64,000 nucleotides of DNA. Origin: Adiantum capillus-veneris (lineage: Eukaryota > Streptophyta > Polypodiopsida > Polypodiales > Pteridaceae). Below the pieces are notes generated by a model. It worked only from the letters and a program-made list of their open reading frames with translations. It was not told the DNA's origin and ran no database searches. Positions 46,200 through 57,479 of this stretch are shown here, piece after piece. The translations under genes and the position numbers were made by a program. The DNA lies in assembly GCA_014529385.2 (NCBI GenBank), contig CM043947.1, positions 128,764,391-128,828,390 of the forward strand, read 5' to 3'. How positions within the stretch are numbered: position 1 is the stretch's first letter; every line of letters starts with the position of its first letter.

Positions 46200-48250
46200 A
46201 TCCTATAATTTTTTGAGAAGTTTTCCTAATTAATTAGGCATAATTACTCTGTTTTTTAAGCAATTTTAATAGGGGAAATTAGTAAATGAATTTCAAATGA
46301 TGTGATAAATTTATTAGTGGTTAATTAGGTGTTCAAAAACCCGTGATAATTAGGAGAAGCTCAGAAAATTAATCTAGCTAATTAATTTAGCATAAATACT
46401 CTATTTTTGAGTAGTTTAAATAGGGGAAATTTGTAAATGGATTTCAAATGTTGTGATATATTTATCAGTGGTTAAATAGGTCTTCAAAAACCCGTGATAA
46501 CTAGGAGAAGCTCAGAAAATTAATCTAGCTAATTAATTTAGCAAAAATACTCTATGTTTTGAGTAATTTAAATAAGGGAAATTAGTAAATGGATTTCAAA
46601 TGTTGTGATATATTTATCAGTGGTTAAATAGGTCTTCAAAAACTTGTGATAATTAGGACAAGCTCAGAAAATTAATCTAGCTAATTAAGTTAGCAGAAAT
46701 ACTTTGTTTTTTGAGTAATTTAAATAGGGGAAATTAGTAAATGGATTTTAAATATTGTGATATATTTATCAATGGTTAATTAAATGTTCACAAACTCGTG
46801 ATAATTAGGATAAGCTCAGAAAATTAATCTAGCTAATAATGTTAGCAAAAATACTCTATTTCTTGAGAAATTTAAATAAGGGAAATAAGTAAATTGATTT
46901 CAATTACTCTGATATATTTATCAATGGTTAATTAGGTGTTAATAAACCTGTGATAATTATGAGAAGCTCAGATAATCAATCTAGCTAATTAATTAGGCGG
47001 AATTACCCTGATTTTTGAGCAATTTAAATAGGAGAAATTAATAAATGGATTTTAAATGTTGTGATATATTCATAAATGGTTAATTAGGTTATCAAAAACG
47101 AGTGATAATTAGGAGAAGCTCAGATTCTTAGTTTAACAGATTATCTTAGTGGAATGACGCTATTTTTAGGGGTAAATTAAAGAGGGAAATTAGTAAATCA
47201 TGCACGATAATTACATGCTGTTTATTAGAGCTGTATTATAGAGTAGAAAATCCGTGATAATTATGCCAAGGTTAGAAAAGTAGTTTAGATATTTATCTAG
47301 GTCAAGTACCTCTATTTTTAGCTAAAAACTAAAGAGGGAAATTAGTAAATCATGCTATATGATTACATGCTATTTATCAGAGCTATATTATAGGGTAAAA
47401 AGGCCGTGATAATTATGCCAAGGTTAGAAACGTAGTATAAATATTTATCTAAGTCAAATTACACTATTTTTAGCTAAAAACTAAAGAGGGAAATTAGTAA
47501 ACCATGTGCTATAATTACATGCTATTTATGAGAGCTGTATTACAGGGTAAAGAGGCCGTGATAATTATTCCAAGGTTAGAAACGTAGTATAAATATTTAT
47601 TTAAGTCAAATTACACTATTTTTAGCTAAAACCTAAAGAGGGAAATTAGTAAATCATGTGCTATAGTTACATGCTATTTATGAGAGCTGTATTACAGGAT
47701 AAAAAGGCCGTGATAATTATGCCAAGGTTAGAAAAGTAGTATAGATATTTATCTAAGTCAAATTACTCTAAGTATAGCTAAAAAGTAAAGAGGGAAATTA
47801 GTAAATCATGCTATATGATTACATCTTATTTATCAGAGCTATATTATAGGGTAAAGAGGCCGCGATAATTATACCAAGGTCAGAAAAGTAGTATAGATAT
47901 TTATCTAAGTCAAATTACACTATTTCTAGCTAAAAAGTAAAGAGGGAAATTAGTAAATCATGCTATATGATTACATGCTATTTTTTAGAGCTTTATTATA
48001 GAGTAAAGAGACCGTGATAATTATGCCAAGGTTAAAAAAGTAGTATAGATATTTATCTAAGTCAAATTACACTATTTTTAGCTAAAAACTAAAGAGAGAA
48101 ATTAGTAAATCATGCTATATGATTACATCCTATTTATCAGAGCTATATTATAGGGTAAATAGGCCGTGATAATTATGTCAAGGATAGAAAAGTATTATAA
48201 ATGTTTATCTAAGTTAAATTATCCTAATTCTAGCTGAAAATTGAAGATGG
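46200..48250. repeat. 152-bp tandem (satellite-like) array inside the LTR
   Basis: The marker (C)GTGATAAT recurs at about 46343, 46494, 46646, 46798, 46950, 47102, 47254, 47406, 47558, 47710, 47862, 48014 and 48166, a constant spacing of 151-152 bp over 13 units. There are two subfamilies. Units up to about 47100 share GGAGAAGCTCAGAAAATTAA; later units share GCCAAGGTTAGAAAAGTAG. The units are AT-rich and diverged by point changes with almost no length change. Confidence 0.93.
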
Positions 48251-48796
48251 AAATTATATAATTAAATTATAAAATAATAAGATAATTACCAGAGGTAAAA
48301 AATATCCTTATGTACTTGTGGTAATTATACCATAGTTATTTGGTGAGGTTAGAAAATTATAATTGACCAAAAGTCCTATTTTTAGCGAATGATTAATTAA
48401 AATAAATAGACTTTGTGGTCAAAAGTTTTTAGGAAAATTATAGTAAGTGTAAACGTATGGTGTCAAGTTGAGAAAATGAAATCTTTAAGAGAAATTAATT
48501 ACAATAAATATTAAGCCCAAAATAAGTAGATTATTAGCTTAAAAGTCAATGGGAAAATTAGAGAAAAAGATATAGAAAATTATAATAAAATTAGGAGAGC
48601 TTAGAAAACCCTTAGGGAAGCGGTGGAAAAAGTTATCATACCTATATAGACAAATAAGAAATTACTAGGTCAAGAATTTACCAATTAAAACTATAAATTT
48701 AACCTTGGATGGGTTACGGTTGAATACAAAGGTAAAGTTTAGATTTTGAACTATTTACCTAATAATTAGACGTCCTTTTTATAAGGATAAGAAGTT

Positions 48797-48982
48797 ATGA
48801 TACCAAAAAGAACCCGAGCAAATCCTACATCTGATGATGAGAAAGTAGCTCCAAAACAAACTAGAGCGTCGCACGACGACGAAGCCGGGCCTAGTAGTAG
48901 GCCTACTGAGGAGAGTCTTCAGGCGCCAGCGCAGCAGCAGATGGCCAATCAATCCCAGGTGGGTGTCCCATTGTTCAATTAA
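48797..48982 (+). CDS. short open frame in the long LTR, unknown
   Basis: 61 codons from ATG at 48797, charged and Gln/Pro-rich (KRTRANPTSDDEK, SRPTEESLQAPAQQQ), ending before AATTAAG. Its composition is unlike the surrounding AT-rich DNA and looks like a disordered gag-type N-terminus. It might be an upstream coding exon of the element. There is no direct support for translation. Confidence 0.3.
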   Translation: MIPKRTRANPTSDDEKVAPKQTRASHDDEAGPSSRPTEESLQAPAQQQMANQSQVGVPLFN

Positions 48983-50061
48983 GTCTTTAATTAGTTTAAG
49001 TTATTTTATAAGTTAGCATTGCATACGTAAGAAGGATAAACTGACTGAAAACGGAAGGTAACTTCCAATGTACATTTGTGTATAATATAGGAAAGAATTG
49101 TTTGGGTTAAAACTGGTTGAATTAGGAAAGATATATTTGATCATCCTTAAGACAGCTTGTCTCAAGACACCTCCGACTCCTTGATATAAATTGATGATAA
49201 TGATTGGCTTTCTAGCCACGGTTAAGCCGGTTACCCCCATGAACGATGAGTTTCTACTCCGTGTCATGTCTTGATGTTTCTACATAAGTTAGGATACCGT
49301 TTTTATCCTAGGGGAGCCGCCCGGTTGTATGGGCAACTGGTTTGGTGTATGGGCACCCGGAACCTTGGGTGGGGGTTTATCCACTCCGGATTTGAATAAG
49401 GAATGGGTGCCGTTTTTCCCCCTTAGGTAGTCTTGAGACAAGAAGAGTACCGGTCATGGTTATTATGGACAATGTTTTGATTGACAGTACCCTGTCTTAA
49501 GTTTAAAGATGTCAGTTTTCTAAAAGAATGCTTTCAATGTTGTCTTCAAGGAATTACTGTGATGGAACGTTGAAAGAGACCATTATTTTAAATATTAAAA
49601 CAATGTAATAATAAGATAAATGAATCTTGTGTGAGTGCGGGGTGGTAAGTGGGGATTGACTAAGGTTGACAATCATGGACGGGTGGACCTGATTAGTTAG
49701 GTAACTATCCATCCCTGCGCACTAAAACGTTTAGAAAACTTATTCACTTGGAAGAGGAGTCCACCAGCGGTTGTGCCCTCACATCTGTTAGGGGGAAAAC
49801 AGCGTTGGTTGAGGATACCTTAGCCCAATTGTGGCAGTTATAGGGCCGAAATAGTTTTTTGGACTTTTAATACGTTGTCCCATTTCCACTGCGAGACAGG
49901 ACTAGGTCTTCTTCTAAGGCTATAGACCCAAGCCATTGTCAATGGTAAAGGTCTATTCCTTGGATTTTTCTTGTTTAGAGACTCTAATTTTTATTAGACC
50001 TAGAGACCTGTCAAGGATCCCATCCCCATCTCGGTATAGGCAAGTTGGGGACCTTACAAGT

Positions 50062-50073
50062 GGTATCAGAGCA
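50062..50073 (+). other. primer binding site (Met-tRNA) of the long-LTR element
   Basis: TGGTATCAGAGC, a perfect match to the plant initiator Met-tRNA 3' end complement, three bases after the LTR end. Confidence 0.88.
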
Positions 50074-50378
50074 TGTGTTAACTAAAGTCTTGGACCTAGG
50101 GAAAAGTTTAAGGCGTTAAGTTGAAATAAGTAATCTTTGACAAATCCATTTAAAGAAGTATTTAATTAAAAAGAGGGAGTGAAAGGAAAAAGAGAATTAT
50201 CCCTATCCTTGCAGTAAAGTTTCCATCAGGCCTACTTCAAATTCTTGGATTTCAACATTAGGTTTATGAGGGCTTGCTTATCCCGAGACTATTCAATGCG
50301 AAAAAGCGTGATGAAATGGCTGGATAATAGATTTTTTACTCGTGAGATAATCCCACTAGTAGTCCATCTTGGGAGAAA

Positions 50379-50975
50379 ATGAAGCAGGCAAGCAAAGAAC
50401 GTTATCTCCCTCTTGCACATCAGGCTATCAAAATGAACGAGTTCTTTGATCTACGCCAACTAGGACTTTCATTAGAGGAGTACTACATTAAGTTCGTGTC
50501 TTTACGACGCTATGCTCTCCAGATGACCATGGAGCAACAAATTGCTCGTTTCTATCAAGGCCTCAACAAACCCCTGAGTACACGTCTCGAAGCCATGAGG
50601 CCTACATCAATACAGGATGCCCTTCTCAGGGCTAAGCCTCTTGCAGCCAAAGGAACCAACTCCATAAGGAACTATAATGGATTTAATAACTTTAAGGGAA
50701 GAGCCAGGGGAACTTTCAACCAAGGATACCAACAACGTGGACTAGCTGCAATAGTAAACCTGGAGCAGACCGTCCCAAACGTTAGGTGCTATGGATGCAA
50801 TCAAATGGGACACTATAGAAATAACTGTCCTAAAGAGCAAAACCCTCGAACTACTGCTACAACCACTCCTCAAAATCAAGGCGATAATGTAAGAGGAGGT
50901 AGAAATGGAGGACGAGGTAGAGGAAGAGCACGAGGAACCGGATCTTATGCAATCATAGGAGAACCAACCTTATGA
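50379..50975 (+). CDS. gag: gag of the long-LTR element
   Basis: 198 codons, uninterrupted. The N-terminal part matches the C-terminal half of a gypsy capsid (EFFDLRQLGLSLEEYYIKFVSLRRYA, RFYQGLNKPL). A CCHC knuckle (CYGCNQMGHYRNNC) follows, then an Arg-Gly-rich tail (GRGRGRARG). The usual first half of capsid is absent or frame-broken upstream (50250-50378). No protease follows. An intact short gag with no pol fits a non-autonomous element. Confidence 0.8.
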   Translation: MKQASKERYLPLAHQAIKMNEFFDLRQLGLSLEEYYIKFVSLRRYALQMTMEQQIARFYQGLNKPLSTRLEAMRPTSIQDALLRAKPLAAKGTNSIRNYNGFNNFKGRARGTFNQGYQQRGLAAIVNLEQTVPNVRCYGCNQMGHYRNNCPKEQNPRTTATTTPQNQGDNVRGGRNGGRGRGRARGTGSYAIIGEPTL

Positions 50976-51825
50976 ATAAGAAAGATAAAAGAGCCACTCG
51001 CTTGGCCATAGTTAGCAATCTTAGAGGTTTGTAAACCACTATAAATCAATAATGTAAAAACTTGAGTTACTTATATATTATAATGGAATACATGATTTTC
51101 TTCTCCAAAATTACTTAATGAATCCAAAGTTAAGTTGGTATTTAATCAAGAAATTAAGGGTTGATCTAGCAAATGAGACAGAAGTTCTCGATAGTATGAA
51201 AAGAAATTGAATCTTGAGATTGAGATAGTTATTAAGCAACCAACTCACATTCCTTGTGCACACGATAACCTAGATATGAAAGTATTAAAGTAACGAGACT
51301 AATAGGAAGACGAAAAGAACTCTTGGTATGATACTTCTTAAAACCCTTTACATATTGTTGGTCAACCAGGTTAGAGCACAGAGGGGGTACCTCTGGTGCA
51401 ATGGTGGGAGCTTATGCCGAACGAAGATTGCTCAGAATGGCAAGAACACGCCGAGCACGTTCAGATTGGCAAAGCTAAAATACATGATACTTGTCGAACG
51501 CTGATTGCTCTGAATGGTCAGTTAGACCGAGCGCGTTCATGTTGACAAGGTGGATATATGGATCTTTATGGAATCGAATTAACCTAGTTTTTGAGATGAT
51601 AAAAATGGTTTGTAAAGGTTTTTAAGATGGGCTCAACACTAAGAGTTTCTTGAGGAAAAATTGGCTAGCAAGTAACTCCAACCAGAAACTAGAAAGAACT
51701 CTTAGAATAATCAGTAACATTTGGTAAAGTGGAAAGGTTATCCCTTCAAAGATGCCACTTGGGGGGGGGGATGAATTTCTCTTCTCAAAGATTTTCCCAA
51801 TTTCGGTTGAGATGAGGACATCTCA
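50976..51825. other. non-coding 3' part of the long-LTR element
   Basis: No gene is seen. Two imperfect copies of a block with GAACGCTGATTGCTC(T/A)GAATGG lie near 51418-51455 and 51497-51535. The oligo-G tract is at 51761-51770. Confidence 0.6.
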
Positions 51826-51830
51826 AAGTG

Positions 51831-52757
51831 CTAACATGCAGGACATCAAAGACCTAAAAGAGGAGTTGTCTAAATCTTTTTCAATGAAAGATTTAGGTGC
51901 TGCAAAGAGGATACTTGGTATGAAAATATAAAGGGACAGGACGAAGAAGATAATAAAGGTATCTCAAGCAGATTACATCAAGAAGGTACTAGAAAGGTTT
52001 GCAATGCAAAATGCAAAACCAGTTTCTACACCTTTGGCTGGTCATTTTAAACTAACGAAGGATATGTGTCCAAAGACACAAGAGGAGATGGCCTATATGT
52101 CTAAAGTTCCATATGCTGTAGCGGTAGGTTCTCTAATGTATGCTATGGTCTGGACAAGGCCAAACATTGCACATGCAGTGGGATTTGTGAGTAGGTTCAT
52201 GGACAACCCAGGTAAAGAGCATTGGCAAGCTGTGAAGTGGATACTTAGGTATCTAAAAGGGACAACAACAAATGCTTTGTGTTTTGGAGGAAATGATATT
52301 TTTCTAGAAGGGTATGCTGATGCAGATATGGCAGGTGACAAAGATACTCGAAGGAGCACTATGTGTTCACGGTTGGAGGCACAGCAGTAAGCTGGGCTTC
52401 AAAGCTATAGAAAGTGGTTCACTTTCTACCACGGAAGTAGAGTATGTAGCAATGACGGAGGCAAGCAAAGAAATTCTGTGGCTTCACAGATTCTTAGAAG
52501 AGCTTGGATTCAAACAAGACAATTGTGTCTTGTACAGTGATAGCCAAAGCGCTATCCATCTTGCGAAGAACTCAGCCTTTCATTCAAGGACAAAGCACAT
52601 TGAGGTGAGATATCACTTCATACGCACTCTTTTGGAAGAGGGACAGCTAAAGCTAGGAAAGGTGCATACAAGTGAAAATCCTGCAGACATGTTTACAAAG
52701 GTGGTCAACAAGGAGAAGTTGAGCTTTTGCTCATCTTCAATCGGCATTCAAGGATAA
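51831..52757 (+). pseudogene. pol: copia-Z RT end and RNase H
   Basis: It resumes in frame after the 6.5 kb insertion (NMQDIKDLKEELSKSFSMKDLG). TAA at 51930 probably replaced a Gln codon. The thumb and connection (VPYAVAVGSLMYAMVWTRP, GYADADMAGD) run to about 52360. A small deletion there shifts the frame, and RNase H continues (STTEVEYVAMTEASKE, LYSDSQSAIHLAKN, HIEVRYH) to a stop at 52755. A polypurine tract (CAAGTGGGAGAT) precedes the LTR. Confidence 0.9.
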
Positions 52758-52817
52758 GAAGCTAGAATGGAAAGCAGTCATAGGTTTGGTTTGAAGATCA
52801 GTCTCCAAGTGGGAGAT

Positions 52818-53596
52818 TGTTAAGTATGGAGCCTGATTTACCCTTGTAATTTTTTGTGGTAAAAGCGCACATTTGTAAGTCCCCATTATGAGGAGAAGCC
52901 ATTGTGCGTGAAGAAAAATCGCTCGCCGGAAACCAAAATTTTCACGGCCAAAAATCAGGGACAACTTTAGGGGCCTTGGGGGCGGAAGTCCCCGATACTT
53001 TTTTTCCCCTCGCCGGAATATTCCTTTTCGCCGGAATATTATGGCCAGATGGCGGCCGGAAAGTGGTCCGAAAACAACCGTCAGTTGGCCGGTGGCCGGT
53101 AGTCAATGGCCGATGACCGGTGGTCGGAAGTCAATGGCCGGTGGCCGGTGGCCGAATTCAAAAGCGGACTTGTCTTCTCAAGGGCGACCACACATGGACG
53201 AATTGGAGGGTCCGATTTGGACTTATCTACACAAGGGCGGCTACACATGGCTGCCTCTCATGAGAGAAGGCAACCCTTTTGGCCTATAAAAGGAGGCCAT
53301 TTCTACACACATTTCATAGTGTGTGAAGTTGATGCAACAAGGTGAGTGTGAGGTGGTGAGAGTGAAGCAAGGCGGGAGCTCCATTAAGGGTATAATCCCT
53401 TTGTAAACTACTTCTTGTTTTGAAGTACTAAAGCCATTGAGTGGCTTCTTTCCCGTGGACGTAGCTCACATTGGGTGAACCACGTATATTGTGTGTACTC
53501 TCTCTCTCTACTCTATAATCTCGTGTATGTAAATCTATCTCTCTCCATTAAGTAATCTACTCAATTATCTATTTAGCTGCGTCTTATTTCCTAACA
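52818..53596 (+). repeat. copia-Z 3' LTR
   Basis: Intact 779-bp TGTTAAG...CCTAACA LTR. The TATA box CTATAAAAGG (about 53283-53293) sits between GGCC repeats. The part 53040-53155 holds short imperfect repeats of GGCCGGTGGCCGGTAGTCAA. Followed by TSD TAATT. Confidence 0.94.
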
Positions 53597-54106
53597 TAAT
53601 TATCATTGGTCCACCTCCATGGCCATCCAATAGGATTTGAGTACACCTTGTGGGAATCTGGCCTAGGGAGCTGACATGTGTCCCTCTTTCCCCTTGTGTA
53701 CAAATGAGGCTTGTGAGTGTGTGTGGGTGTTTCTCTCTCCTCTCCTACTTCTTGGGCTTGCCCCCTCCTATGTAGGGCTTGACAAAGACTTTTTGGGACA
53801 CACTCAAAGCATCCAATTCCCCTAATGTTTGAGCTTTCGACACAACCTTTGATTTTCGGAACCTTAGCATTTTGGAAGTCTTAATGGGCTAAACCTTAGG
53901 GTCTTCTAATCCCATTGTTACACGTTGTTCTTTTGAAGATGGCCCCCCCTTTGGATCCCTATTTTCCCTCCTTTGGATCCCTAATGTGGCCGGTCTGCTA
54001 ACCTAACCAATATTCTAGCTTTTTCTCCCCTAGCACTTCCCCATATTAAATGATCAGTTTAACATGAGAAATCATTTACGAGAATTAGATATTGATTATT
54101 ATGACA
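53597..54106 (-). repeat. gypsy-1 5' LTR, part 2
   Basis: Continuation of the LTR after copia-Z. It ends GATTATTATGACA and is followed by TSD TCTAA. The first five bases are the second TSD copy of copia-Z. Confidence 0.93.
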
Positions 54107-54116
54107 TCTAAAGCAT

Positions 54117-55529
54117 CCCTCATTAGAAAATTTCGGAGGTCATTTGGAGGGCCTTGTAAGAAATTGTATTTCTCTCTCTAGAAACTTTTTTTAAAATGCA
54201 CTTGCACCTTGTGAGTACGTCCAAAAGGACAACTAGACACTCTGAAAAGTAGATTTATATTCCCAATCGTCCTTGAAAACGGTCACTTTTTTATTTAATG
54301 CGAGCGTCTTTTTCAGGAGGCAGGTGCGGCGCATTCAATGCAGCTTACGTCATCACTGAAAGTTGAAAAGTCACAAACTGTAAAATAGTGATAGATTTTG
54401 AGGATTTTGACACCACCAATGCATCCGGAACGCCAAAATACCTTAAAAACGAATGTCTACTTGTCTCATTCCGACATCCGGAGAGGCAAAAAATGTCAAA
54501 AAACCCCCAAAAATGGGCTTTTTACTAGAGGCGCGCGAGGAGGCATTCTAAAATTTTAGAATGCCCCTCTGCGCGCCGTTAGTACAAAGCCCATTTTTGG
54601 GGGTTTTTTGACACTTATCTTTCCAAAAAGCCCCTTTTTAGAGGTTTTTGGACATTTTCTTCTCAAAAAGCTCCCTAAAAAAAAGAAAAAAGGGCCTTTT
54701 TACTAACGGCGCGCGAGGAGGCATTCCAAAATTTTGGAATGCCCCCTCGCACGCCGTTAGTACAAAGCGTTTTTTAGTGATTTTTGGACACTTATCTTTC
54801 CAAAAAGGCCCTATTTAGAGGTTTTTGGACATTTTCCTCTCAAAAAGCTCCCTAAAAAGAGGAAAAAAAGACCTTTTTACTAACGGCGCGCGAGGAGGCA
54901 TTCCAAAATTTTGGAATGACCCCTCGCGCGCCGTTAGTACAAAGCTCTTTTTAGTGATTTTTGGACACTTATCTTTCCAAAAAGCCCCTTTTTAGAGGTT
55001 TTTGGACATTTTCCTCTCAAAAAGCTCCCTAAAAAGAGGGAAAAATGGCCTTTTTACTAACGGCGCGCGAGGAGGCATTCCAAAATTTTGAAATGCCCCC
55101 TCGCGCGCCGTTAGTAAAATGTTCTTTTAGGGGTGTTTCATTTTTGGCCTCTTTGGATGTCTAAGCGAGGCAATTGGACATTCATTTCTAGGAGATATGT
55201 GTGTTCCGGACGCATTGGCAGTATCAAAAGTTTCAAAATCTTCCACCACTTGAGAGTTTTGTGACTTTTTGAGTTCTAGTGATGACGTATCCCGTATCAA
55301 ATGCACCGCATCTACCTTCTGAAAAAGGTGCTCGCATTAAATAAAAGAGAGTGCTCATCTTCAAGGACCACTAGATTATTAAATGAGGAGAGGGACACCT
55401 TTTATATTTTTGTTAATATCAATCTATTTTTCTACGTAACGTAGGCTCTTCTCTCATTGGAGGAGCTTATTTTCCTCTCTCTACCAAAACGCCCTCCAAA
55501 AGACCTCCGAAATCTCCTAATGTGAGTTC
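54117..55529. mobile_element. 1.4 kb non-autonomous relative of the four-gene transposon
   Basis: TIR cores at 54121-54153 and 55491-55522 match the TIRs of the 11.6 kb element. The subterminal 60-100 bp on both sides also match its two ends, in inverted orientation. The left end here matches the right end there, and the 55400-55520 block matches 31166-31260, including the CTACGTWACGTAG palindrome. The target-site duplication AAAGCAT (54110-54116 and 55530-55536) fits: its removal restores the DUF7869-like reading frame. No gene is inside. The middle is an array of four 60-bp hairpins. It should depend on a transposase supplied by a relative such as gene D. Confidence 0.88.
54524..55115. repeat. 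array of four 60-bp GCGCGC hairpins, period 177-178 bp
   Basis: Near-perfect palindromes at 54524-54583, 54702-54761, 54879-54938 and 55056-55115. Each starts ACTA(A/G)(C/A)GGCGCGCGAGG or similar and centres on AAAATTTT. The units between them also repeat (CTTATCTTTCCAAAAAG, TAGAGGTTTTTGGACATTTT). The outer 13 bp equal those of the four dyads in the large transposon. Confidence 0.93.
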
Positions 55530-55533
55530 AAAG

Positions 55534-57405
55534 CATGTAGTAGAGAGATACTACTCCTTGGTAGTCCATTTGGTGCCAGATCATGAAGAGGATGCTTATC
55601 TATCCTCTGTAAGTTATGTAAACAATTAGCAATTGAGCCAATTGTAAGATTTGGATCAGGTGGCCACAAACCATTCAAGACAAATTGACCATAATGACCT
55701 TCTCCATGGCCACGAGTGATCATACCTATCAAAGACACTTGCAAATTGTATCCTGAATCCACATCCTTAGGAACAATGCATAATCTAGGAATGGCAGTCT
55801 CTTTATGATACATCTTATCATAGATTATACAAACATACTTTTGTGGTTGAGTTTCTGAATATGTGCACCATGCATAATATAAGTGCCTACAACTCTTCTG
55901 TTGTGCCATGTGAACTTCTCTTTCTCTCAAGAGAAGAGCTCTCTCTTCAAGAGAAGGTTTAGCTTCTAGCCTTGCCTTGATTGAACTACTGACATTGTAC
56001 TTAGAGAACTCACTTGTCTTTGTTAAAGTGACATGTGGATACTCTTTGTTCCAAATTCTACCAAAAGAAGATTGAGATAACTTCTTCTCATAGCCCATTT
56101 GGTACAGTGTTGTGTTGATTTTGCTTAAAATGTCAACTTGTTTGTACATTTATGGAATCACTAATTGAGTCTCTCTTAAGCCATCTAGAGGTGTTTTGCT
56201 TCTATGTGGCATCTTCTCAGAGTTGCTATCCACAAATTCATTTAATAGTGCTCTTGCTAAACTAGTATGTTGATGTCCTCTTCTCAATGTACATGTGTTA
56301 CCATGCACATATTGGCGCACACCGTTTTCAAAATTTTCCTTGTAGCGGTAAAATGATGTCTTTGGTATTCCATGTATCTCATACCATGCTCTGCACCAAA
56401 AAATAGATCCATTTATCTTGAATTGGTATCGCATCTTCTCATCTTTCTGATAGCATATAGACAGAACATCATATACATAATTTGTGCATGCTTTTTGAGA
56501 CTCCCCAAAACTATTGCCGTAATCTTGTCACCAAATCACGATCTACAAACTGACAACATTTTTTTCCATAATAATCAATGCATGAAACCCTTTGAATTGA
56601 CTCAGCTAAAAGATACAAAGTAGAAGCTGGTGCTGCTTTCACTTTTTGAGTCCTATTGATGAAGCTGTATTGTCTCTTCCTTAGCAAAGGGGCATCAACA
56701 CTACCATCAAGTTTTTTCACAGCATTCTCATCATTGGATACATCCTCGTGTCTAGTATGCATCCCATCAATAGGAACAAAGCGTTGTTGTGGGCTCCCAT
56801 CCAACATGTTTGTCTATTGGATAGGCCACTTTAGCAAAGTAATGCTTCCCACTTCCGACATAATCTCACTGATTGCATTCTCCCTTTCAATACCTACGCC
56901 CACAAAGTCATCACCAAGTACTTGAAAATTGACATAATCATGTGGAAATACATACAACATGGTCCCTTCATTCACAATGTGCATCATTGTGTCGTCCTTT
57001 AAAAGGACTCTTTGATTTCTCGAAGACTCGCGTATTGACATTTCAAACTCTGGGCTTGTAATAGGTATTGCATCTGTAACTAGAGGATCAAAATGATCCC
57101 CTTGTTCATCAACATTGTAGCTTTCATTTGTGTCAATTACATTGTCATTCATTATGGATTTCTGCAAACGAAGCTTAGGCCATCGAACAACACTCCATAA
57201 TGAGCTTTGGAGAGATGTAGTATCCATTGTAGAAAAAGGGAGGACCACATCCTTTAAAATTCCTCCACTAGTGTAGATACATTTCCTTGTCCTATCTTTG
57301 TACCACCACAAGTGGAATCAAGATCTTTTCTACACACAACACCAATACCAACAATTTCATTATCAAGTACTATATGCACTTTTCTCCCGAGATTCAAAGT
57401 CCATC
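55534..57405 (-). pseudogene. DUF7869-like gene, 5' piece
   Basis: Read on the minus strand, an acceptor-like CAACTTACAG near 57405 precedes sequence for GWTLNLGRKVHIVLDNEIVGIGVV. After a frame shift near 57260 comes DVVLPFSTMDTTSLQSSLWSVVRWPK, a module seen in plant transposase-related and DUF7869-associated proteins. Further down are YGNSFGESQKACTNYVYD, FWCRAWYEIHGIPKTSFYRYK and LYYAWCTYSETQ, and the piece ends SSISLLHAL at the 1.4 kb element. Stops at 56814 (TAG) and 56150 (TAA) and a frameshift near 56510 show it is dead. With the three insertions removed it continues as DHYKLSDRK at 15861. The protein was probably RNase H-like and transposase-derived; its function is unknown. Confidence 0.72.
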
Positions 57406-57479
57406 CTGTAAGTTGAAAAGAAACACCTTGTTAAGTTCATATTTATAGATAAATTCCCTTTGGAAAAAAAAAAGTTATA

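Larger units (their letters stand above)
45313..50058 (+). repeat. very long 5' LTR
   Basis: 4746 bp from TGTAAGG to CCTTACA, with inverted 7-bp ends. A TATA box (CTATAAATAA) lies at 45791-45800. Most of the sequence is AT-rich and contains the 152-bp tandem array. The part 49000-50058 holds no recognisable gene. Confidence 0.72.
45313..51825 (+). mobile_element. LTR-type element with a 4.7 kb LTR, gag only, no visible 3' LTR
   Basis: It is bounded by the TSD AAGTG (45308-45312 and 51826-51830). Removing it restores copia-Z codons LIASANMQDIKDLK in frame. The 5' LTR starts TGTAAGG and ends CCTTACA at 50058, followed by a perfect Met-tRNA primer site (TGGTATCAGAGC). A gag gene lies at 50379-50975. 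Ten Gs at 51761-51770 look like a polypurine tract. The last 55 bp end in CA but do not resemble the 5' LTR start, and no pol is seen. It is probably a non-autonomous gypsy-related (LARD-like) element with a lost or replaced 3' LTR. Confidence 0.75.

Noticed and set aside
46200-48250. CRISPR-like or gene-cluster reading of the regular repeats
   Set aside because: Units are head-to-tail repeats with no unique spacers, in nuclear plant DNA.
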